Notes: a model not told the origin generated them from the sequence alone. DNA of 64,000 nt from Vibrio fluminensis (GCF_015278125.1 NZ_JADILO010000001.1:1-64000); one strand, 5' to 3'; positions 1 to 9,198 are shown, counted from the stretch's first letter. Numbers and translations: made by a program.

Positions 1-131
1 GAGGAGTTGGGTCTGTACTCGTTGCGAAATGGGTATGAGTCACTAAAAGTATATTCGGAACCGCCGTATGCGACCCACGCTTGTACGGTGGTGTGAGAGG
101 ACGGAGGCCGTGAGGCCTCCTCCTACTCGAT
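1..131 (+). mobile_element. 3' end of a group II intron (domains V and VI)
   Basis: Positions 60-92 fold as a domain V hairpin: ACCGCCGTA pairs with TACGGTGGT around an inner GCG/CGC stem. Positions 94-131 form domain VI: GAG pairs with CTC, AGGA pairs with TCCT, an unpaired A at 125 is the likely branch-point, and the inner GGAGGCC/GGCCTCC stem closes on GTGA. The intron should end near 131 (CTCGAT), with exon sequence following. The maturase/reverse transcriptase gene would lie left of the window and is not visible. The structure is seen directly; intron class is not assigned. Confidence 0.85.
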
Positions 132-268
132 TTTCTATCTCGTAACGGAATTAAAAATTACATTCGATTCTGTCGGTTGCCTTGAAAACTCCGCGCCAAG
201 TTTCATTGTGTTTCACAATCATGTAACGAATACTTATCCGTCAACTATCAACTGGAAGATATAGATTA

Positions 269-793
269 ATGAAGTGGATGATTTTCGTTGTTGTTTGCTT
301 TTTTACTGTGCCAGTGAATGCCCAAAACATCCAAGATGAATTGGGTACTCTCGAGGTGGAAAGACTCAAAAAGGATGGGTGGTTCGCCGCTTTATCTGAA
401 GTTAGCATGGTTGGGGAGGCTGAACTAGAGCAACAATTCACAGAGATTTTGAGACTCTGCAATATTGAATACAGCCCAAATGAAGCACTTATTAAAGCGT
501 GTGTTAGCGAGCAATTTGAACAATATCTCAGTGTACCGTTATCTGACTTACATCAGTGGGATGAGCACGTTCAGTCGCTTGATAAAGCCAACATGAATAT
601 CGATGAACAGCTAAAAGCTCTGGAAGCTGAGTTAGTTCACATCAGCAGCAAAACAAAACTTACACAGGCAGATATTCAGAAATTGAACCACGTAATGCAG
701 CAGATGAGTGAACTCGCCCTCGAGAAAACCAATGCAGCGACTGAACATATGGAAGGCGTTACGCCTTATATCGAAAACATAATAAATAAGTGA
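269..793 (+). CDS. Secreted/periplasmic protein of unknown function
   Basis: 174 aa. The first 18 residues form a signal peptide (K followed by a hydrophobic core, cleavage expected after VNA). The mature part is acidic and helical; residues about 105-165 look like an amphipathic coiled coil (runs of E, L and K with few G or P). Two Cys (about residues 65 and 79) could pair in the periplasm. A GGAAG ribosome site lies about 10 nt upstream of the ATG. It stands 70 nt before an OmpA-type gene on the same strand, so the two may be co-transcribed and act in the envelope. No family is recognised. Confidence 0.7.
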   Translation: MKWMIFVVVCFFTVPVNAQNIQDELGTLEVERLKKDGWFAALSEVSMVGEAELEQQFTEILRLCNIEYSPNEALIKACVSEQFEQYLSVPLSDLHQWDEHVQSLDKANMNIDEQLKALEAELVHISSKTKLTQADIQKLNHVMQQMSELALEKTNAATEHMEGVTPYIENIINK

Positions 794-862
794 AATCAAC
801 AAGTCGCGCACAGGTCGCTGGCTGTTGGTTTTTACAAGTGGAATGATTAGCGAGGAACAAGG

Positions 863-2302
863 ATGAGAACACGCGCTTTATTTGGACGTTTGATGGTGCT
901 AACCATCGGCCTATCATTTTCAACAATGATGTCTGCCGATGACAATCTCTTTACACCAATGCCAGACTCTAAGGTGGACAAGCAAATGCTACGCCACTAT
1001 TCACCCTATTGGATAATAACCAACATTAGTGGTAGCCAACCAAAGAGTGAGGTTGTCAAAGGAAAGTTGCAGCGTATCAACTATAAATTGCCCCCAAGTT
1101 ATCTTCCAGAACATGCGGTGAACAACTATGCTGCTCAGTTAGAAAAGCATGGTGCTCAAGTGATATATCGTTGTAACAATGAGCAATGTGGTAACGCAAA
1201 TAAGTTGTTTAAAATGGTTGCGCCACTCAACACCACCTCAAAACAGAAACCTTCTTTGCTCACCGCTAAGCTATCAAGCGGCGTCAAAGAGCTGTACGTC
1301 TCTGTTTATGCGTCCAACTGGCAAAATGCGATGAACGTACAACTTGATGTGGTAGAGATCATTCCAGAGCCATTAGACTTGGTGGCAATCAACACTGATT
1401 ACTTAGGTTCGGACGTTAAGCAAATTGAGTATCAAGATCTCAAGCACAAAGACAAAAGAGGCTCGAGTGATCACCCGATGATTCAACGCTTGCCGGGCGC
1501 CTATATACGCGATTATAAACAGGTGGGCTTTGAACAGACGCCAGTCGCTGTTGGAGACCAGCTTAAAATTGAACAGCGTGAAGGTAAGATCACGTCAATC
1601 GGTTATCGGCTGCCCCGAACTTACTCGGAATATGAAGTCGATGCCAACTACAAAGCGGCGTTTGAGAAACTTGGCTTTGAACTTCAAGCAAGTTGTTCAG
1701 GCAATGAGTGTGGAAAGAAAACTCAGTTTATCCAAAAAATCAAAGCTGTGGTGGATAACGGCAATGACAAGAGTCAAAAGTACCGCCTTTACACTCTACT
1801 GCGCCCAGAGGGAAATGTGCATGGTTTGGTTTATGTGGTGGGTTATGTAGGTGCGCTTTGGACCGAAGTCCGCATTATTGAAGAGACCGCTTTAGTCGAC
1901 AGCCGCGTTGAGATAGACCTAGATGGGTTGATTAACGGCATTGAGCAAAACGGATACGTTGCCTTAGATGGATTGCTGTTTAAGTATGACAGCGATGAGA
2001 TGCTGCCAGAAGCTGTATCTGTATTGGAAACATTAACCCAATACCTCAAAGCGAATCCACAAGGTTTATTCTATGTGGTAGGGCATACAGATGATAAAGG
2101 TAAACAACAATATAATACCTCTTTATCGGAGCGACGAGCGCAAGCAGTAGTGAATGCCTTAGTGAATCAACACAGCATTCCTAAAGGGCAATTAACGCCA
2201 AGAGGCATGGGGGAGTTCTCTCCTGTCGCCAATAACTTCCATGAAGAAGGGCAAAAACAAAACCGCCGCGTCGAACTTGTATTACGCTCAGATAGTAAGT
2301 AG
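863..2302 (+). CDS. OmpA-C domain protein with duplicated N-terminal DUF4892-like module
   Basis: 479 aa with an N-terminal signal peptide ending near residue 25. The C-terminal 110 residues are an OmpA/MotB-type peptidoglycan-binding domain: GHTDDKG at about 407, then SLSERRAQAVVNAL, the GMGEFSPVANN segment and QNRRVEL. The first 340 residues hold two diverged copies of one module (about 30-170 and 195-335). Each has a tyrosine-rich start, an N/D-Y-x-A-x-x-E/F-K-x-G helix, and a Cys pair (C-x3-4-Q/E-C-G) followed by an F/T-Q/K strand. The second copy opens with LPGAYIRDY, which resembles DUF4892. It is probably a periplasmic or outer-membrane protein anchored to the wall. The precise role is unknown. 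Confidence 0.8.
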   Translation: MRTRALFGRLMVLTIGLSFSTMMSADDNLFTPMPDSKVDKQMLRHYSPYWIITNISGSQPKSEVVKGKLQRINYKLPPSYLPEHAVNNYAAQLEKHGAQVIYRCNNEQCGNANKLFKMVAPLNTTSKQKPSLLTAKLSSGVKELYVSVYASNWQNAMNVQLDVVEIIPEPLDLVAINTDYLGSDVKQIEYQDLKHKDKRGSSDHPMIQRLPGAYIRDYKQVGFEQTPVAVGDQLKIEQREGKITSIGYRLPRTYSEYEVDANYKAAFEKLGFELQASCSGNECGKKTQFIQKIKAVVDNGNDKSQKYRLYTLLRPEGNVHGLVYVVGYVGALWTEVRIIEETALVDSRVEIDLDGLINGIEQNGYVALDGLLFKYDSDEMLPEAVSVLETLTQYLKANPQGLFYVVGHTDDKGKQQYNTSLSERRAQAVVNALVNQHSIPKGQLTPRGMGEFSPVANNFHEEGQKQNRRVELVLRSDSK

Positions 2303-2821
2303 TACATCGAGTTACAATAACTCCATCGTGTTACATTCAAGCAGCGGCAAAAGTCGCTGCTATATCAGACTTAAGTGTCGCACAACGACTTAACACTTAA
2401 ATAGCTGTATTTATATACAGTTATTTTTATTTATGAGTATATCCATCAACTTGTTCGTTATATTAGTCGGACAATTGGGGTTAATACGCAAGTTAAGACT
2501 GAGTTGTTACCGCAAACCAATCCTCTTTTTCTACTAATCACTTGAGAGTAAATGCTTTTTTGTTGGGCATCATCCATGTGCATTAAGTTAGTGCAATTTC
2601 CCCACGTCAGTGCACCTCAAGTAACTGCTGGCACCCAGATATTTATGCATCACGATAAAAACATCATTAATTACAGTACGATAGCGTTTATTGATGGAAT
2701 AACTAGATCTTGGAACACTCTTTGCTCTATTAGTCGCTTAGTTATTGATTTCACCATCATGGTGAAATCAAAAATTTGATGCACAGGATAAGTGCGCTAC
2801 AAAACACGGAGACAATTAATC
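2303..2821. other. Intergenic region upstream of amtB
   Basis: About 520 bp without a convincing gene. It contains one palindromic CTGT-N8-ACAG sequence at 2405-2420 (described separately) and AT-rich DNA. A reading frame at 2552-2779 has no ribosome site and unlikely composition, and is treated as chance. I could not find a good sigma-54 (-24/-12) promoter for amtB. Confidence 0.5.
2403..2422. promoter_or_regulatory. LexA-box-like palindrome
   Basis: The sequence CTGTATTTATATACAG fits the gammaproteobacterial SOS-box pattern CTGT-N8-ACAG. It lies 100 nt after the OmpA-type gene and 400 nt before amtB. It could equally be a weak AT-rich hairpin terminator, because a T-rich run (TTATTTTTATTT) follows on the plus strand. 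Function is not settled. Confidence 0.35.
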
Positions 2822-4042
2822 ATGAGTGTAACTGCTAGTCAGGTACATGGAGCTGTACAAACACTAACTCAAAGTTCCGACACACTTTTCTTATTACTTG
2901 GCGCCATTATGGTTTTTTTGATGCATGCAGGCTTTGCGTTTCTTGAAGTGGGAACGGTGCGCCAAAAGAACCAAGTTAACGCTTTAGTTAAGATCCTTGC
3001 TGATTTCGGGATATCAGCCATCGCATATTTTTTTATTGGTTATTGGGTCGCGTATGGCGCCAATTTTTTTGCTGACGCAGAGACTTTATCGCAAGGTAAT
3101 GGCTATGAGTTAGTGAAATTTTTCTTCTTACTGACCTTTGCAGCAGCGATACCTGCCATTGTTTCTGGCGGCATTGCCGAACGCGCTCGATTTTACCCAA
3201 TTTTAATCGCAACATTCTTTACCGTAGGTCTTGTTTATCCATTGTTTGAAGGCATGATTTGGAATGGCAATTTTGGTGTTCAAGCATGGTTTGAAGCGCA
3301 GTTTGGTGTGGGGTTTCATGATTTTGCTGGTTCGGTTGTGGTGCATGGCGTAGGTGGTTGGATCGCGTTAGTAGCGGTTATTTTCTTAGGTATGCGTAAA
3401 GGACGTATTCGCGCCGGCAAACATACTAACTTTGTCCCTTCAAACATCCCGTTTCTTGCGCTTGGCGCATGGATTTTATGTGTCGGCTGGTTTGGCTTTA
3501 ATGTGATGTCAGCGCAAAGCCTAAGTGGCATCAGTGGCTTAGTCGCGATGAACTCATTAATGGCGATGGTAGGTGGCATAGTGGCGTCACTTATCGCGGG
3601 TAAAAATGACCCAGGCTTTATCCACAACGGACCATTAGCGGGGCTTGTGGCTATCTGCGCAGGCTCTGATTTAATGCACCCAATTGGCGCACTGATTACC
3701 GGCGCAATTGCCGGCGTACTGTTTGTGTTCCTATTTACCTACTTACAAAACAAAACCAAGATTGATGATGTATTAGGTGTCTGGCCTTTACATGGTGTCT
3801 GCGGTGCTTGGGGCGGTATTGCGGCGGGAATTTTTGGTCAATCAGCATTGGGCGGATTAGGTGGCGTAAGCTTTTCTGTGCAGGTTTTGGGGACTTTGCT
3901 TGGTATTTCTGTCGCGCTGATTGGTGCCTTGATTGTGTACGGGGTAATTAACGCTCTGATGGGATTAAGACTCTCAGAAGAAGAAGAGTACAACGGTGCA
4001 GATTTAACCATTCACCGTATCTCTTCAACGAACGACGACTAA
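2822..4042 (+). CDS. amtB: Ammonium transporter
   Basis: 406 aa Amt/MEP/Rh-family channel that conducts ammonia/ammonium across the inner membrane. About eleven hydrophobic helices fill the chain. Recognisable segments are FLMHAGFAFLEVGTVR near the start, the FAGSVVVHGVGG segment with the first pore-type His, and WPLHGVCGAWGGIAAGIFG with the second. The start was set at 2822 because ACGGAGA lies 10 nt upstream; an in-frame GTG at 2792 lacks a ribosome site. No signal peptide precedes helix 1. No glnK (PII) gene is adjacent, unlike the usual glnK-amtB pair. Confidence 0.95.
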   Translation: MSVTASQVHGAVQTLTQSSDTLFLLLGAIMVFLMHAGFAFLEVGTVRQKNQVNALVKILADFGISAIAYFFIGYWVAYGANFFADAETLSQGNGYELVKFFFLLTFAAAIPAIVSGGIAERARFYPILIATFFTVGLVYPLFEGMIWNGNFGVQAWFEAQFGVGFHDFAGSVVVHGVGGWIALVAVIFLGMRKGRIRAGKHTNFVPSNIPFLALGAWILCVGWFGFNVMSAQSLSGISGLVAMNSLMAMVGGIVASLIAGKNDPGFIHNGPLAGLVAICAGSDLMHPIGALITGAIAGVLFVFLFTYLQNKTKIDDVLGVWPLHGVCGAWGGIAAGIFGQSALGGLGGVSFSVQVLGTLLGISVALIGALIVYGVINALMGLRLSEEEEYNGADLTIHRISSTNDD

Positions 4043-4103
4043 TAAATTAGGATTTTTGGAGTAGGGATTGAGGTGAACTACGCACCTCAGTCCTCGATAA
4101 TTG

Positions 4104-4298
4104 TTAGCAATTTCCTTTTTTAGCTTGTCCCGGCGGGCAAAATTTGTAGTTGCCATTGTGTTTGTTGTCGCTATCTTTAGTGCTCACCTTAACTTGAACA
4201 TCATCGATTTCGCCTTCAACATGGGTTAGTTGACACCCAGCAAGTGCGGTCAGTAATACAGCGACTAGAGACAATCTCAGCATTGCTTTTCCTCTCAA
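4104..4298 (-). CDS. Small lipoprotein
   Basis: 64 aa, or 59 aa if it starts at the second Met. A hydrophobic signal ends in the lipobox LAGC, so the mature protein is a lipid-anchored peptide of about 42 residues. The mature part is polar (VEGEIDDVQVKV), with CPPGQAKKGNC at the C-terminus giving two further Cys that may form a disulphide. It lies between amtB and cobB on the opposite strand. No named family is recognised. Confidence 0.7.
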   Translation of the reverse strand: MRGKAMLRLSLVAVLLTALAGCQLTHVEGEIDDVQVKVSTKDSDNKHNGNYKFCPPGQAKKGNC

Positions 4299-4403
4299 TT
4301 TTTAACTTTCATGACCAGCATTACGACCATGGTCTAATCCATATTACTACTGTTGTTATTCTTTCAGTGTTAAGCTTGAGTAAAAGAATGACAAGGATAG
4401 GTT

Positions 4404-5135
4404 ATGGATTTCCCTTATAGAAATATTGTAGTACTTACAGGCGCGGGCATCTCTGCTGAGTCGGGGATTCAAACTTTTCGTACCCAAGATGGACTGTGGG
4501 AAAACCACCGCATAGAAGATGTGGCGACACCGGAAGGTTTTGCGCGCAATCCTGATCTGGTACAAGACTTCTACAATCAACGTCGTAAAAAACTGCAAGA
4601 TGAGTCAATCAAGCCTAACGCCGCGCATAATGCGTTAGGGCGCTTGGAGCGCGAGCTAGACGGTACCGTGACTATTATTACGCAAAACATCGATAATCTG
4701 CATGAGCGTGGTGGTAGCGAAAATGTCATTCACATGCACGGGGAATTACTTAAAGCGCGTTGTAGCGAATCCAACCAAGTGATCGATCACAGCGAAGATA
4801 TCCAAACCGGCGAATTGTGCCATTGCTGCCAAATGCCGGCCCAGATGAGACCACATATCGTGTGGTTTGGTGAAATGCCACTGCGCATGGGCGATATTTA
4901 CGCGGCGATTGAAAAAGCGGACTTATTTGTCTCGATAGGTACATCAGGGGTGGTGTATCCAGCAGCAGGCTTTGTACATGATGCACGTATGCATGGCGCA
5001 CACACGATTGAAATTAACTTAGAACCCAGTGCGGTAGAGAGTGAATTTAAAGAAAAGCGCTACGGTAAAGCGAGTGTTGAAGTACCAAAACTGGTTGATG
5101 AGATCCTTGCAGTAAAAAAGGCTAGAACAGCTTAG
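4404..5135 (+). CDS. cobB: NAD-dependent protein deacylase (sirtuin)
   Basis: 243 aa Sir2-family enzyme that removes acyl groups from lysine using NAD+. Visible motifs are [14 protein letters not shown] (NAD binding), [12 protein letters not shown], the catalytic His in HMHGE, four zinc-type Cys (ARCSE and CHCC), and [12 protein letters not shown]. The FYNQRRKKL segment keeps the Tyr-x-x-Arg pair that class III sirtuins use to bind succinyl/malonyl groups, so desuccinylation is likely as well as deacetylation. A ribosome site (AAGGATAGG) precedes the ATG. It is followed by a strong terminator shared with the convergent potD. Confidence 0.95.
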   Translation: MDFPYRNIVVLTGAGISAESGIQTFRTQDGLWENHRIEDVATPEGFARNPDLVQDFYNQRRKKLQDESIKPNAAHNALGRLERELDGTVTIITQNIDNLHERGGSENVIHMHGELLKARCSESNQVIDHSEDIQTGELCHCCQMPAQMRPHIVWFGEMPLRMGDIYAAIEKADLFVSIGTSGVVYPAAGFVHDARMHGAHTIEINLEPSAVESEFKEKRYGKASVEVPKLVDEILAVKKARTA

Positions 5136-5159
5136 TTGACTGCGCTACGCACTATAAAT

Positions 5160-5187
5160 AAAAGCGGCTACCAAGGTAGCCGCTTTT
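5160..5187. terminator. Bidirectional terminator between cobB and potD
   Basis: A perfect 13-bp inverted repeat (AAAAGCGGCTACC / GGTAGCCGCTTTT) with a 2-nt loop. The A/T ends provide a U-run on either strand, so it can stop both cobB and the converging pot operon. Confidence 0.9.
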
Positions 5188-5209
5188 AAATTCTGGTAAG
5201 TACAATAAA

Positions 5210-6244
5210 TTATCGTACTTTCAGCTTTTGGAAGTACTCATCGTAAAGCACGCTTGCTTCACCCACTTCATCTTGCCATTCACCGCTATCCATGATCTCC
5301 TGTGGTGGGAAGATATTTGGATCGTTAGCAAATTCTTTTGGTAGAAGCTCTAGTGCAGTTTTAACTGGAGTAGGGTAACCAATCTCTAGTGCAATCTTAG
5401 CCGCGTTCTCTGGACGCAGTAGGAAGTCGATCATCTCGTGAGCCGCTTCTACGTTTTTCGCACCGGCTGGAATTGCTAAGCTATCCATCCAGAAAATCGC
5501 ACCTTTTTCAGGCCAGATGATATCGATCTGAGCGCCTTCTTGGCGAGCCATGTATGCTGAACCGTTCCAAAGCATGCCTAGTGATACTTCACCAGCTAGG
5601 TATGGGTTAGCAGGGAAGTCTGAGTTAAAGACTAATACATTTGGCATTAGTTTTTTCAGCTCTTCATACGCTGCTTCGATTTCAGCTGGGTTGGTTGTGT
5701 TAGGTGAGTAACCTAGTTTAGATAATGCGATATGGAATACTTCACGAGAATCATCCATTAGCATTAGCTGGCCAGCCCACTTGCTGTCCCAAAAATCAGA
5801 CCAGTTTTTCACTGTGTCTTTAGGTAGCATTTCAGAGTTGATACCAATACCTGTCGCACCCCAGATGTAAGGGATAGAGAAGTTGTTGTTTGGATCAAAA
5901 GGCTTGTTTAGGTAGTTTGGATCCAGATCAGCAAAGTGTGACAATTTCGACTTATCAATTTTTTGGAGCATGCCTTCTTTGCGCATCTTAGATACAAAGT
6001 AAGTAGACGGTACTACCAAATCGTAACCGTCACCTTGAGTTTTCAACTTCGCGTACATACTCTCATTTGATTCGTACGTTGAGTAGATTACTTTGATGCC
6101 AGTTTCTTTTGTAAAGTCTTCAAGAACTTCATTAGGGATGTATTCCGACCAGTTGTAGAAGTACAGTTCTTGATCAGCAGCCATCGCCGAAGAAGCGAAT
6201 AGGCCAGCTGCGCATAGTGCGCCTGCATAGAATTTACTTTTCAT
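5210..6244 (-). CDS. potD: Spermidine/putrescine ABC transporter substrate-binding protein (first PotD paralogue)
   Basis: 344 aa periplasmic polyamine-binding protein. The signal peptide ends at SSAMA. The PotD fold is recognised from LYFYNWSEYIP near the start, IKVIYSTYESNESMYAKLK, DLVVPSTYFVSKM and MLWNGSAYMARQ. It is the last gene of the pot cluster and about 60% identical by eye to the paralogue upstream. A terminator at 6384-6411 separates the two, and 150 nt of AT-rich DNA lies before this gene, so it probably also has its own promoter. Two PotD copies are usual in Vibrio and may differ in ligand preference. Confidence 0.95.
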   Translation of the reverse strand: MKSKFYAGALCAAGLFASSAMAADQELYFYNWSEYIPNEVLEDFTKETGIKVIYSTYESNESMYAKLKTQGDGYDLVVPSTYFVSKMRKEGMLQKIDKSKLSHFADLDPNYLNKPFDPNNNFSIPYIWGATGIGINSEMLPKDTVKNWSDFWDSKWAGQLMLMDDSREVFHIALSKLGYSPNTTNPAEIEAAYEELKKLMPNVLVFNSDFPANPYLAGEVSLGMLWNGSAYMARQEGAQIDIIWPEKGAIFWMDSLAIPAGAKNVEAAHEMIDFLLRPENAAKIALEIGYPTPVKTALELLPKEFANDPNIFPPQEIMDSGEWQDEVGEASVLYDEYFQKLKVR

Positions 6245-6383
6245 TATATTTCCGTTTTATCTCACCAATTCAGCACATTACCAATCCTGATAATATCCTC
6301 TGAGTCAGCATATAAAAGTATAAAAGTGATTATGACTAGATTATGAATAATCTAGCAGCACGCGATTATATCAGCCCCCAAAT

Positions 6384-6411
6384 AAAAAAGGCAGCGAATG
6401 CTGCCTTTTTT
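6384..6411 (-). terminator. Terminator after the upstream potD paralogue
   Basis: A 12-bp inverted repeat (AAAAAAGGCAGC / GCTGCCTTTTTT) with a 4-nt loop and a U-run on the minus strand. It lies just after the stop at 6429 and before the second potD copy, so it should reduce or stop read-through from potABCD into the last gene. Confidence 0.85.
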
Positions 6412-6428
6412 AAATGCTATCAAGCGGT

Positions 6429-7463
6429 TTATTGACCTGCTTTAAGCTTTAAGAAGTAATCTTCGTATTTAACCGTCAGATCACCAACAGAGTCTTGCCA
6501 TTCTACGCGGTCAAGATCTTCTTGAGATGGGAACAGTGGTGCAACATCTTGGAACTTGTCGTTAGATGCTTTAACCGCTGTTAGGTAACCAGTGTCACCA
6601 GAAATTTGCTCTGCGATTTCTGGGCGTAGTAGGAAGTCGATCATCTTGTGAGCCGCTTCTACGTTTTTCGCGCCAGAAGAGATAGCAAAGTTATCTACCC
6701 AACCAATACCGCCTTCTTTAGGGAATACAAGTTTAAGTGGTAGACCTTCTTTTTGTGCAGCAGCAGCAGAACCGTTCCAAAGCATACCAACACCAACTTC
6801 ACCAGACATGTAAGGAGCACCTGGGTTATCAGAGTTGAATAGTAGAACGTTAGGCATTAGCTTTTGTAGTTCCGCGTATGCTTCGTCAATCTGTTTTGGA
6901 TCCGTAGAGTTACCAGAGTAACCTAGCTTACGTAGTGCAATGTGGAATACTTCACGAGTATCGTCCATTAGCATTACTTGACCTTCAAGCTCAGGTTTCC
7001 ATAGGTCAGTCCAGCTTTGGAAGTCATTTGGATCGTACATATCAGTATTAACCGCAAGACCAGTGATCGCAACGACGTGTGGAATAGAGTAGTCGTTGTT
7101 TGGATCGAATGGCTTGTCTAGGTAGTTTGCATCTAGGTTCTTGAAGTTAGTCAGTTTAGACTTGTCAATCTTCTGAAGCATACCTTCATCACGCATCTTC
7201 GCTACGAAGTACGTAGAAGGCACAACTAGATCGTAACCTTGGTTATGAGTCTTTAGCTTTGCATACAAAGTTTCATTCGACTCATAAGTTGAGTAGATTA
7301 CTTTGATGCCTGTTTCTTCGGTAAATTGTTCTAGGATATTACTGTTAATGTAAGGACCCCAGTTCATAAATACCAATTCTTTGTTTTCGTCCGCTGCCAC
7401 TGAACCAGAGAACAGAGAAAGCGCACATGCACTACCAGCTAATAGAGTAGCCCATTTTTTCAT
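6429..7463 (-). CDS. potD: Spermidine/putrescine ABC transporter substrate-binding protein (second PotD paralogue)
   Basis: 344 aa from the Met at 7463, chosen because GGAG lies 9 nt upstream; an in-frame extension to 7502 would add 13 residues ahead of the signal peptide. The signal peptide ends near GSVAA. The PotD fold is seen in LVFMNWGPYIN, the same IKVIYSTYESNE block as its paralogue, and MLWNGSAAAAQ. The ligand-pocket region differs from the paralogue (AAAQKEGLPLKLVFPKEGG here), which suggests different specificity. It follows potC after a 100-nt gap containing a hairpin. Confidence 0.95.
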   Translation of the reverse strand: MKKWATLLAGSACALSLFSGSVAADENKELVFMNWGPYINSNILEQFTEETGIKVIYSTYESNETLYAKLKTHNQGYDLVVPSTYFVAKMRDEGMLQKIDKSKLTNFKNLDANYLDKPFDPNNDYSIPHVVAITGLAVNTDMYDPNDFQSWTDLWKPELEGQVMLMDDTREVFHIALRKLGYSGNSTDPKQIDEAYAELQKLMPNVLLFNSDNPGAPYMSGEVGVGMLWNGSAAAAQKEGLPLKLVFPKEGGIGWVDNFAISSGAKNVEAAHKMIDFLLRPEIAEQISGDTGYLTAVKASNDKFQDVAPLFPSQEDLDRVEWQDSVGDLTVKYEDYFLKLKAGQ

Positions 7464-7522
7464 CGACGTTAGTCTCCAAACCAAACGTTGCTCAGAATAC
7501 AAATAACTGAGCGTTTAAAGTA

Positions 7523-7549
7523 AAACAGAATGGCTTTGCCATTCTGTTT
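7523..7549 (-). terminator. Intercistronic hairpin between potC and potD
   Basis: A 12-bp inverted repeat (AAACAGAATGGC / GCCATTCTGTTT) with a 3-nt loop. On the minus strand it is followed by a short U-rich stretch. It may be a partial terminator or an mRNA-stabilising stem that sets the binding protein:permease ratio. The stem is seen; the role is inferred. Confidence 0.6.
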
Positions 7550-7567
7550 CGTGAAAAGTCCGCGATT

Positions 7568-8338
7568 CTACTTCACTTTTTCCCTTGCAAGCAACTGCGA
7601 AGTTACTACAAGCGCTAAAGAAATAATCAGCATGACTGTCGCAAGGGCATTCACCTCTGGAGAGATGCCCACTTTGACCATCGAGTAAATCTTCAATGGC
7701 AAAATTTCGTATGTTGGACCAGTTACAAATGAACTGATGATCACGTCGTCTAACGATAACGTAAAGCTTAACAACCAACCTGCCGCAACTGCTGGCTTAG
7801 CCAGAGGAAGAATGATTTGTTTTAGAATCACCCATTCGCTTGCGCCAAGATCTTTTGCCGCTTCCAACATTTTCACATCGAAACCATTTAAACGGCTGTA
7901 TACAGAAACCACTACAAACGGTAGACAGAAAGTTATATGCGCTACCAACAGAGTCAGGAATCCAAGCTGTGCACCCATTACTAGGAATAGCGCCAGTAGC
8001 GAAATCGCCATCACGATATCTGGTGACATCATAACTACGAAAAGCATACCGTTTACTAGACCTTTACCCTTAAACGAGTAACGGAATAGGGCAACAGCAG
8101 TTAAACTACCGATAAGTGTAGCAGCTGTTGCTGAAAACACTGCAACGTTTAACGAGTGCCATGCTGCTTGCATTAAGCTGTCGTTATTGATCAGCGTTTC
8201 ATACCATTTGGTAGTAAAGCCACCCCATTTCATACCAAAGCGGTTATCGTTAAATGAGTTAACGATTAGAACGATGATAGGAAGGTATAGAAACGCATAC
8301 ACTAGCGTCATAAAGCTAAATCTAACTGTACGTCCCAT
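7568..8338 (-). CDS. potC: Spermidine/putrescine ABC transporter permease
   Basis: 256 aa inner-membrane permease with about six helices. It has the cytoplasmic EAA loop ([21 protein letters not shown]) that docks on the PotA ATPase, and the FTLSLDDVIISSF segment typical of PotC. Its start (8338) touches the end of potB, consistent with translational coupling in potABC. Confidence 0.95.
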   Translation of the reverse strand: MGRTVRFSFMTLVYAFLYLPIIVLIVNSFNDNRFGMKWGGFTTKWYETLINNDSLMQAAWHSLNVAVFSATAATLIGSLTAVALFRYSFKGKGLVNGMLFVVMMSPDIVMAISLLALFLVMGAQLGFLTLLVAHITFCLPFVVVSVYSRLNGFDVKMLEAAKDLGASEWVILKQIILPLAKPAVAAGWLLSFTLSLDDVIISSFVTGPTYEILPLKIYSMVKVGISPEVNALATVMLIISLALVVTSQLLAREKVK

Positions 8339-9198
8339 TAGTCTAGCTCCACTTTCTTGTTCAATAGTTTACCTGCTCTGTAGTAGGCGTATAGCATCAC
8401 AGCCATGGCGAAGGTGAGGGCAATACTGGTTGCCGCACCAAATGGCCAGTCACGTGCGTTAAGCACTTGGCTCTTGATTACGTTACCAATTAGTAGGTTC
8501 TTCGCACCACCTAGTAGGTCAGAGATGTAGAACATACCTAGTGCTGGAAGTAGAACCAGCAGACAGCCACCGATGATACCTGGCATAGTTAACGGTAGAA
8601 TCACACGAGTAAAAGTCTGGAACTTATTTGCACCCAAGTCTTTTGCTGCTTCAATGTATGTACCGTCTAACTTCTCGATTGCGCTGTACAGCGGCAGAAT
8701 CATAAATGGTAGCAGGATGTATACTAGACCAATCATAACCGCTGTTTCGGTGTACATAAGGCGAAGTGGCTTATCGATGATTTCCATCGCCATTAACGAT
8801 TTGTTCAAGATGCCTTGCGTACCCAATACAATTTTCAAACCGTAAGTACGGATCAGTGAGTTAGTCCAAAAAGGAACAATCACCAAGAACAGCATGAACG
8901 GACGCCATTTCTCTGGCATTTTCGCTACGATGTAAGCAAATGGGTAACCGATAATCAAACACAGTACCGTCGCAACGATCGCCATGTAGAAAGAGTGCAT
9001 CAGCACTTTCGCGTATAGCGGATCCATTAAGCGCAGGTAGTTATCGAAAGTAAACGTCATTTCGATAAGGTTTGCTTCGTCACGAGTCAGAAAGCTGGTA
9101 CCGATGATCATTAGGTTTGGCACTAACACAAATAGCGTTAGCCAGCCAACAATCAGAGCGATGATAGCGTTCTGAAGACTAATCTTCTTGCTCATCAT
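8338..9198 (-). CDS. potB: Spermidine/putrescine ABC transporter permease
   Basis: 286 aa inner-membrane permease. It has an N-terminal helix ([22 protein letters not shown]), five more helices, and the EAA loop [20 protein letters not shown]. It overlaps the end of potA by about 20 nt and abuts potC. Two adjacent ATG codons could serve as start. It forms the heterodimeric membrane pore with PotC. Confidence 0.95.
   Translation of the reverse strand: MMSKKISLQNAIIALIVGWLTLFVLVPNLMIIGTSFLTRDEANLIEMTFTFDNYLRLMDPLYAKVLMHSFYMAIVATVLCLIIGYPFAYIVAKMPEKWRPFMLFLVIVPFWTNSLIRTYGLKIVLGTQGILNKSLMAMEIIDKPLRLMYTETAVMIGLVYILLPFMILPLYSAIEKLDGTYIEAAKDLGANKFQTFTRVILPLTMPGIIGGCLLVLLPALGMFYISDLLGGAKNLLIGNVIKSQVLNARDWPFGAATSIALTFAMAVMLYAYYRAGKLLNKKVELD

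Noticed and set aside
2570..2660. Possible sigma-54 promoter for amtB
   Set aside because: TGGCAC occurs at 2629-2634 but no GC dinucleotide stands at the required distance.
2552..2779. 75-aa reading frame upstream of amtB
   Set aside because: No ribosome site, unlikely composition, and it spans the expected amtB promoter region.
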